Shown here piece by piece: positions 9,223 through 12,486 of a stretch of DNA of 12,486 bases. Source of the stretch: Limisphaerales bacterium. GTDB lineage: Bacteria > Verrucomicrobiota > Verrucomicrobiia > Limisphaerales > UBA11358. The position numbers and the translations under genes were made by a program. The notes beneath the pieces were generated by a model that was given only the letters and a program-made list of their open reading frames with translations, had not been told where the DNA came from and ran no database searches. The stretch lies in NCBI GenBank assembly GCA_003133815.1, contig PKZR01000092.1, forward strand, positions 1-12,486, written 5' to 3'. Each line of letters opens with the position of its first letter. Position 1 is the first letter of the stretch.

Positions 9223-9414
9223 AACGGTCAAAGGTTAACAGAGTGTTTGCGCCATGGCACGGTAAAGCAATGCCAAAGAGTAAAATTCACAACTGCCGAG
9301 AAACAAGAACAAGAGCCATGATTCACCCCCAATCTGTCTTCCCAGCCGAGGGGTACAGCAAAGGAAGAAAGCAAGGGCAAGCGTGAAACACTCCCACGAG
9401 AAACACGGAGCAGC

Positions 9415-9428
9415 ATGGATTCATCCAT
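9415..9428. promoter_or_regulatory. Small inverted repeat in the glgB upstream region
   Basis: ATGGAT and ATCCAT are perfect inverted copies around TC. The site lies about 190 bp before the glgB start and 40 bp after the L1 stop, in a 245-bp non-coding stretch (9223-9467). In that stretch I see no clear promoter boxes and no GC-rich terminator with a T-run. It may be chance. Confidence 0.2.
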
Positions 9429-9467
9429 TATTTTCATGCGATCAACCGGGGTTTGCCAGAGCTTAAT

Positions 9468-10160
9468 TCAGGTTGGATTCGGTTTGACCGGGTTTGACTC
9501 ATTGCCATTGGAACCGGCTGCCTCCGATGGCTGCGCTGCCAGACCAAAAATCTCATGCAACCGGCGTTCGCGCTCTTTCGGGCTGACGTAGTCCTGACAA
9601 ACCAGATCGCGCACCCCTGAGTTTTTCAGCCAGCGCTGGAAATGGGCGACGACCTCCCCCTCGGTTTTTGCGCGTGAATCGTCCAGCCGATCCTGCTCCA
9701 TTTTCAACCGCGCGCCGCTATGGTCGCCCCGACGCAATTCCACGATGTCCTGGCACAATCCGCGCAAGGCGCGCAGTTTTTTTCGGAATTCATCCGTCAC
9801 CTCGCCGTTCCAGCCCGACAGCGCGGACGCGTAACGCACCGCGAGCACGGTGGCCAGATGATCCGTCAACCGGCCGTCTGTGACCGCAGTAATATCACCG
9901 GCATCCGCCGCGAGCTCGCGGGCCTGATCCAACGCCTCCTGCCGCGCCTGCCATTCCGCAAAACCGCCGGCCCGCCATTCGCAAAGATTCTGTTTGCTGA
10001 TGGCAGACGCACCGAAGTCCTTTGCAAGGACCTGCCTAACCTGGGGCAGGCCATTCAGCCATGCAAGCAATGGAACGCCCTGGCCGCCATCCTGCAAACG
10101 GCGGTTCAACTCATCGCGGATTTTGCGCGGCAGCCGGGCTATTTTTCCGTTGCGGGCCAT
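9468..10160 (-). CDS. L1: 230-aa verrucomicrobial GKIARLP protein, phage small-terminase/HTH-like N-terminus
   Basis: Function unknown. Residues 1-75 have the shape of phage adaptor or small-terminase HTH proteins (DUF3486/Mu gp27 style): GKIARLPRKIRDELNRRL, then LLAWLN, then AISKQNLCEWRAGG. That resemblance is judged by eye. I recall similar N-termini in many unannotated Verrucomicrobia proteins. Residues 95-190 are helical and charged, with LRRGDH (142-147) and DRL (157-159); this part aligns without gaps to L2. The last 20 residues are Asn/Pro-rich and look disordered. The start ATG has no Shine-Dalgarno: it follows a run of nine A bases and lies inside the end of S2 (22-bp overlap), so translation is probably coupled to S2 or reached by frameshift. 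It is the last gene of the cluster. Confidence 0.72.
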   Translation of the reverse strand: MARNGKIARLPRKIRDELNRRLQDGGQGVPLLAWLNGLPQVRQVLAKDFGASAISKQNLCEWRAGGFAEWQARQEALDQARELAADAGDITAVTDGRLTDHLATVLAVRYASALSGWNGEVTDEFRKKLRALRGLCQDIVELRRGDHSGARLKMEQDRLDDSRAKTEGEVVAHFQRWLKNSGVRDLVCQDYVSPKERERRLHEIFGLAAQPSEAAGSNGNESNPVKPNPT

Positions 10161-10360
10161 GATTTTTTTTTCGGTGGTTTCACGGTTTCGGGAAGGCAGC
10201 CGAACACGGCGAGGCGCAACCGGTCAATTTTCGCGATGTCATTGGAATGCAACCGGGCGTTTACCGCCAAGGCTTCATCCAGCCTTTCAAAGGCAGAACG
10301 ATAAGCCTGATGGCGAACCGGCGGGCGCGCGATTTTGCCTGTTCGATTCATAAATTTCAT
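10139..10360 (-). CDS. S2: 73-aa protein, paralogue of S1 with a GKIAR-type N-terminus
   Basis: Function unknown. The start overlaps the S1 stop in ATGA (4 bp) and the end overlaps L1 by 22 bp. Residues 19-35 (YRSAFERLDEALAVN) match S1 residues 12-28 at 12 of 17 positions, and KI-RL-RLA-F follows in both, so the two genes are duplicates. Residues 6-14 (RTGKIARPP) match the beginning of L1 (RNGKIARLP), so S2 looks like a hybrid of the two families. Three consecutive AAA lysine codons (64-66) form the slippery A9 run near its end. It could be a small partner of L1 or, by -1 shift, its N-terminal extension. Confidence 0.62.
   Translation of the reverse strand: MKFMNRTGKIARPPVRHQAYRSAFERLDEALAVNARLHSNDIAKIDRLRLAVFGCLPETVKPPKKKSWPATEK
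10163..10171 (-). other. A9 slippery run at the S2/L1 junction
   Basis: Nine consecutive A bases on the coding (-) strand, read as three AAA codons in S2, lie two bases before the L1 ATG. A -1 ribosomal slip, or insertion of one A by the polymerase, would carry S2 into the L1 frame (ATC ATG) and yield a protein of about 297 aa. No downstream stem was identified. Confidence 0.4.
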
Positions 10361-10539
10361 TTCGGGATGATGATCTTGCCGGACTGTTGCAGCTTGTCCA
10401 CGTCGGCGAACAGGGCGAGACGCATCAGCCGGATTTTTTCGTAATTATCCGTTTGAGTGTTTTCCGCCAACGCCTCATCCAGCCGTGCAAACGCCTGTCG
10501 ATAAGACTGGTTTTTAATCTGATGTGAATGGTATTTCAT
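10357..10539 (-). CDS. S1: 60-aa protein of unknown function
   Basis: A small basic helical protein with a central YRQAFARLDEALAENT segment and a second helix EKIRLMRLALFADVDKL. It overlaps L2 by 4 bp (ATGA) at its start and S2 by 4 bp at its end, so it is almost certainly translated by coupling; no separate Shine-Dalgarno is visible. Its clear similarity to S2 and its tight packing argue that it is a real gene despite its size. No function, membrane segment or catalytic motif can be recognised. Confidence 0.62.
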   Translation of the reverse strand: MKYHSHQIKNQSYRQAFARLDEALAENTQTDNYEKIRLMRLALFADVDKLQQSGKIIIPK

Positions 10540-11039
10540 ATCAGGACAGCCGGATCCGGCAACGGTTCATGGTCTTCTTCATCAAGGTCATTAAATTCTT
10601 CCAAGGGCGTCCCCATCAGGGCATGGTCAACCATGTTAAGCACCCGCCGCACAGCCCTGTCCCGCGATATTTTAGGGTGAAGCTTCTCCTTCACATCCGG
10701 TCGCTGGAGCCATTCCTTGAATTCCGCCTCTTTGCGCTCCTGCGTCAGGCGGCGCGCCGCTTCCAACCGATCTCTTCCGATCTGCAACCGTTCGGCGTAA
10801 TGATCTCCGCGCCGGAGCATGGCCCAATCCTGCATGAATGTCCGCAACACCTCAAACCGCCCTGCCCCATCCGAGGCTGCGAGTTTTTCGCGCGCGGCCA
10901 GCAGATATTGCGGGGCCAGCCATGCCGCCACGGCATCGGTGACGGAACCGCCTGAGACGGATTTCAATTCCTGCGCCTCGGCCACCATTTCGGCCAGGAT
11001 GGTTTTGGTCCCTGCCAGATTGGAACCGGGCACGCTCAC
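10536..11039 (-). CDS. L2: 167-aa protein, paralogue of the L1 C-terminal module
   Basis: Function unknown. The frame is open upstream to 11231, but the start is set at GTG 11039 because GGGAGG lies five bases before it and the GTG overlaps the KTSC stop as GTGA. Residues 62-120 align without gaps to L1 residues 129-187, with 22 identities in 59, including QD, LRRGDH (75-80), RL, DRL (90-92) and WL. Upstream, GSVTDAVAAWLAPQY resembles GRLTDHLATVLAVRY of L1. L2 lacks the GKIARLP/HTH region of L1 and instead ends in an acidic tail (EEFNDLDEEDHEPLPDP). It may be a subunit that pairs with L1 through the shared module. Confidence 0.7.
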   Translation of the reverse strand: MSVPGSNLAGTKTILAEMVAEAQELKSVSGGSVTDAVAAWLAPQYLLAAREKLAASDGAGRFEVLRTFMQDWAMLRRGDHYAERLQIGRDRLEAARRLTQERKEAEFKEWLQRPDVKEKLHPKISRDRAVRRVLNMVDHALMGTPLEEFNDLDEEDHEPLPDPAVLI

Positions 11040-11227
11040 CGATACCTCCCACGAATGTGCTGGTTGTAATATGCGCCCATGGACGGGGCGTTCATCAACT
11101 CCCGATAGACATGATAAGGCACGCCGGGATGGTCGTAAATGCGCCCGCCATGAAACTCGACGGTGAGAGTGTAGCCATCGTAGCCCACGGCGAGGATGGC
11201 GGACGAATTGACCAGTATGAGATTCAT
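11036..11227 (-). CDS. KTSC domain protein
   Basis: A 63-aa single-domain protein with the KTSC pattern: V-SSAILAVGYD, then L-VEF-GG-IYDHPGVP, then VYRELMNAPSMGAYYNQHIRGRY. The domain was named for the C-terminus of some lysyl-tRNA synthetases and also occurs alone in bacteria and phages; a nucleic-acid-binding role is often supposed but not shown here. The start ATG follows a hairpin by 4 bases. The only Shine-Dalgarno-like bases (CAGG) are in that hairpin, so translation may be restrained. Its stop overlaps the L2 GTG start, so KTSC and L2 are coupled. Confidence 0.82.
   Translation of the reverse strand: MNLILVNSSAILAVGYDGYTLTVEFHGGRIYDHPGVPYHVYRELMNAPSMGAYYNQHIRGRYR
11045..11050 (-). promoter_or_regulatory. 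Ribosome binding site of L2
   Basis: GGGAGG on the - strand ends five bases before GTG 11039. It lies inside the last codons of the KTSC gene and decides the L2 start over the longer open frame. Confidence 0.65.
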
Positions 11228-11231
11228 ACAA

Positions 11232-11254
11232 CCTGACTTTTGTGGAAAGTCAGG
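11232..11254 (-). promoter_or_regulatory. Hairpin directly before the KTSC start
   Basis: On the - strand CCTGACTTT and AAAGTCAGG form a perfect 9-bp stem with loop CCACA. The 3' arm ends 4 bases before the KTSC ATG and contains the only Shine-Dalgarno-like sequence. No T-run follows on this strand, so a classical terminator is unlikely; translational control or transcript processing is more plausible. Confidence 0.5.
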
Positions 11255-11255
11255 C

Positions 11256-11319
11256 TGATTACAAATTTATGGTTTAGGGAAAAGTGGCACCTAAATTTCC
11301 CCAAATCATTTTGTAACCA
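11256..11319 (-). promoter_or_regulatory. Possible structured RNA between the 303-aa gene and KTSC
   Basis: In the - strand transcript, bases at 11310-11319, overlapping the end of the 303-aa gene, can pair with 11256-11265 over 10 bp including one G-U pair. Inside, TTTAGG (11295-11290) pairs with CCTAAA (11278-11273). Together with the hairpin at 11232-11254 this would fold most of the 78-bp intergenic region. It matches no riboswitch class I know. Confidence 0.3.
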
Positions 11320-12217
11320 ATTTGGCGGCTGGCCGTCGGTGATTGGAGCCGGCGATGGTTTTAAGGGCGGTTAATATGTCCTTAAAAATAGCGTGTTGAA
11401 TGGCACCTTTCTTCCTGCCGGTCTGATACGCACGTCTATTTCGATAGTCGTCCCATTCAGGGCGAACATGAAAATCAGGCATCTCCTCCAGAATCATTTC
11501 TTTGCCAGCATGCCAGTAATCCAAAACGTGCTTTTTATTAAATGGACGGTGCAATTTTTTAAGACTCCTCGTCCAAACGGGAAGAATTTCATAGTTGCCG
11601 ACATAACTCGGCAACTCAAGCCGTTTCTTTTCTTCGTCCCATCCCAATTTCCGCGCAGCTTCCTCATAACGTGACATGGGTATTGGATGCCTGACGCCAT
11701 AGCCATAAATATCCGCCCATTCCGGCAGACGCGTTTCGTAAGTATCGAGAGTCAGATCAAGCGTAAAGATGATGGCGTAGGCATAGCGGACCGGCCAAGA
11801 TTGCCGGGCAAGATGCGGACCTTTGGGCTGACAGGCACTGGCCATGCTGTGCAAAGACAATCGGGAGTTTTCCAGATATGCCCGATTGAACCGCACATTA
11901 TCCGGGTGCCGCGATCTGAAACACGGCAGAAGCATAAGATCACCTGCCACTTTCCGAAACAACTGCAAATTCCCTTTGTAAAGATCCAACAAGTTTCCGG
12001 TGGCCTGGATTGCATCGTGGAACAGTTTCCATGCCGCGCGCTCTTCCTCCGGCAGCTTGCCATCCGCAGCCTCATCCACGGTCGTGCCCACATCCGCAAA
12101 CAGGGAATTATCCACCCATTTCAAAAAATCCGGCTCCGGCGCACAATATTCTCCGTCTTTGAGCAATTGGCCGGAGAATGTAAACACCAGTGAATTTGCT
12201 CTGCCATCGTCAAACAT
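11306..12217 (-). CDS. Uncharacterised 303-aa protein
   Basis: I do not recognise this protein. ATG 12217 is chosen because GAAAGG lies seven bases upstream; ATG 12232 would add five residues and has AAGGA only two bases before it. The frame is open to 12373, but that part overlaps the 82-aa gene and is low-complexity Ala/Gly/Arg. Visible features are helices around 56-97, a hydrophobic stretch YAYAIIFTLDLTLDTYETRL (146-164, charge-interrupted, unlikely to span a membrane), many aromatic residues (WADIYGYGVRHPIPMSRYEEAARKLGW) and a basic C-terminus (YRNRRAYQTGRKKG, then NHRRPAAKLVTK) that could bind nucleic acid. There is no signal peptide. It lies 20 bp after the 82-aa gene and 78 bp before KTSC, so cotranscription is likely. 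Confidence 0.7.
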   Translation of the reverse strand: MFDDGRANSLVFTFSGQLLKDGEYCAPEPDFLKWVDNSLFADVGTTVDEAADGKLPEEERAAWKLFHDAIQATGNLLDLYKGNLQLFRKVAGDLMLLPCFRSRHPDNVRFNRAYLENSRLSLHSMASACQPKGPHLARQSWPVRYAYAIIFTLDLTLDTYETRLPEWADIYGYGVRHPIPMSRYEEAARKLGWDEEKKRLELPSYVGNYEILPVWTRSLKKLHRPFNKKHVLDYWHAGKEMILEEMPDFHVRPEWDDYRNRRAYQTGRKKGAIQHAIFKDILTALKTIAGSNHRRPAAKLVTK

Positions 12218-12237
12218 GGAAGAGCCTTTCATCGTCC

Positions 12238-12486
12238 TTATCGGGTTCTGGCCAGTAGCAGCTTGTCCAGCCATTCTTCGATAACCAGGCGGCCCAGCAA
12301 CCGGTGCTTTTGCACAAACGGATTGAACTTGTCCGCCGGGCGCGGCGCGGCGGGCAGCACCCGCACCGCCCACAGCGCGCCGTGCCAGTCGCGCAATGAA
12401 ATGGTGAAACGCCGGCCCGTGACCGGATTGATGACGGGCAGTTCCCGGTGTTCGCGCAATTGCTCAAATGTGGGATGTCGCTTCAT
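12238..12486 (-). CDS. Uncharacterised 82-aa protein (starts at the window edge)
   Basis: The ATG is the last three bases of the window, so the start cannot be checked against a ribosome binding site and the gene may extend further. The protein MKRHPTFEQLREHRELPVIN continues with a PVTGRRFTISLRDWHGALWAVRV segment that looks beta-rich, then helical KHRLLGRLVIEEWLDKLLLARTR. It is basic, without a signal peptide or membrane segment. It is not recognised. Its stop lies 20 bp before the 303-aa start, consistent with one operon. Confidence 0.6.
   Translation of the reverse strand: MKRHPTFEQLREHRELPVINPVTGRRFTISLRDWHGALWAVRVLPAAPRPADKFNPFVQKHRLLGRLVIEEWLDKLLLARTR

Noticed and set aside
9228..9437. 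69-codon - strand frame before glgB, considered as a leader peptide
   Set aside because: No Shine-Dalgarno, no attenuator-like hairpin and codons after it, and the translation looks random.
9720..10304. 194-codon + strand frame opposite L1 and S2
   Set aside because: It lies antisense to genes supported by paralogy and ATGA overlaps; no ribosome binding site.
11040..11231. N-terminal extension of L2 over the KTSC gene
   Set aside because: It would begin at TTG without a binding site and duplicate the KTSC coding region in another frame; GTG 11039 has GGGAGG at ideal spacing.
12218..12373. N-terminal extension of the 303-aa protein
   Set aside because: It overlaps the 82-aa gene almost entirely, is Ala/Gly/Arg low complexity, and better-placed ATG codons lie at 12232 and 12217.
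1..12486. CRISPR arrays, insertion sequences, rRNA
   Set aside because: No regularly spaced repeats, transposase motifs with terminal inverted repeats, or rRNA-like stretches were seen on either strand.

Overview
The window most likely comes from a chromosome of Verrucomicrobiota (Pedosphaera/Limisphaerales-like). This is inferred from three things: a large secreted protein joining PA14, Ig-like and diheme cytochrome c modules, a large secreted GH2 enzyme, and a right-hand gene set whose N-terminal GKIARLP pattern I recall from unannotated verrucomicrobial proteins. No rRNA or other marker gene is present to prove it.

Left edge (1-385). The first 24 bases look like the 3' end of a tRNA gene, T-arm to CCA and probably Cys-type because of U73, but the usual T-loop start is missing. 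A small hairpin with a T-run and two TGCCAGCA direct repeats follow. This resembles an attachment-site scar of an element integrated at a tRNA 3' end. No convincing gene lies between it and position 386; an 18-bp AT-rich inverted repeat there is a candidate operator.

Centre (386-9222). Two secreted proteins are encoded on the + strand: a GH2-family glycoside hydrolase (956 aa) and a 1204-aa fusion of a quinoprotein-like propeller, a chitobiase-like domain, PA14, an Ig-like domain and a diheme cytochrome c. They fit periplasmic or extracellular polysaccharide use and electron transfer. The glycogen branching enzyme GlgB (731 aa) converges on them from the - strand with only 35 bp between stop codons.

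Right (9468-12486). Seven small - strand genes are packed like an operon and transcribed right to left: 82 aa (unknown), 303 aa (unknown), a 63-aa KTSC-domain protein, 167 aa (L2), 60 aa (S1), 73 aa (S2) and 230 aa (L1). From KTSC to L1 every junction overlaps, by 4, 4, 4 and 22 bp. Two pairs of paralogues are nested: L1 and L2 share a C-terminal module with an LRRGDH motif, and S1 and S2 share a YR-AF-RLDEALA module. S2 also starts with the GKIAR motif of L1, and a run of nine A bases at the S2/L1 junction sits where a -1 shift would fuse the two. L1 has an N-terminal region reminiscent of phage small-terminase or HTH adaptor proteins. This uncharacterised, internally duplicated cluster is the best candidate for an undescribed system here; its function cannot be read from the sequence.
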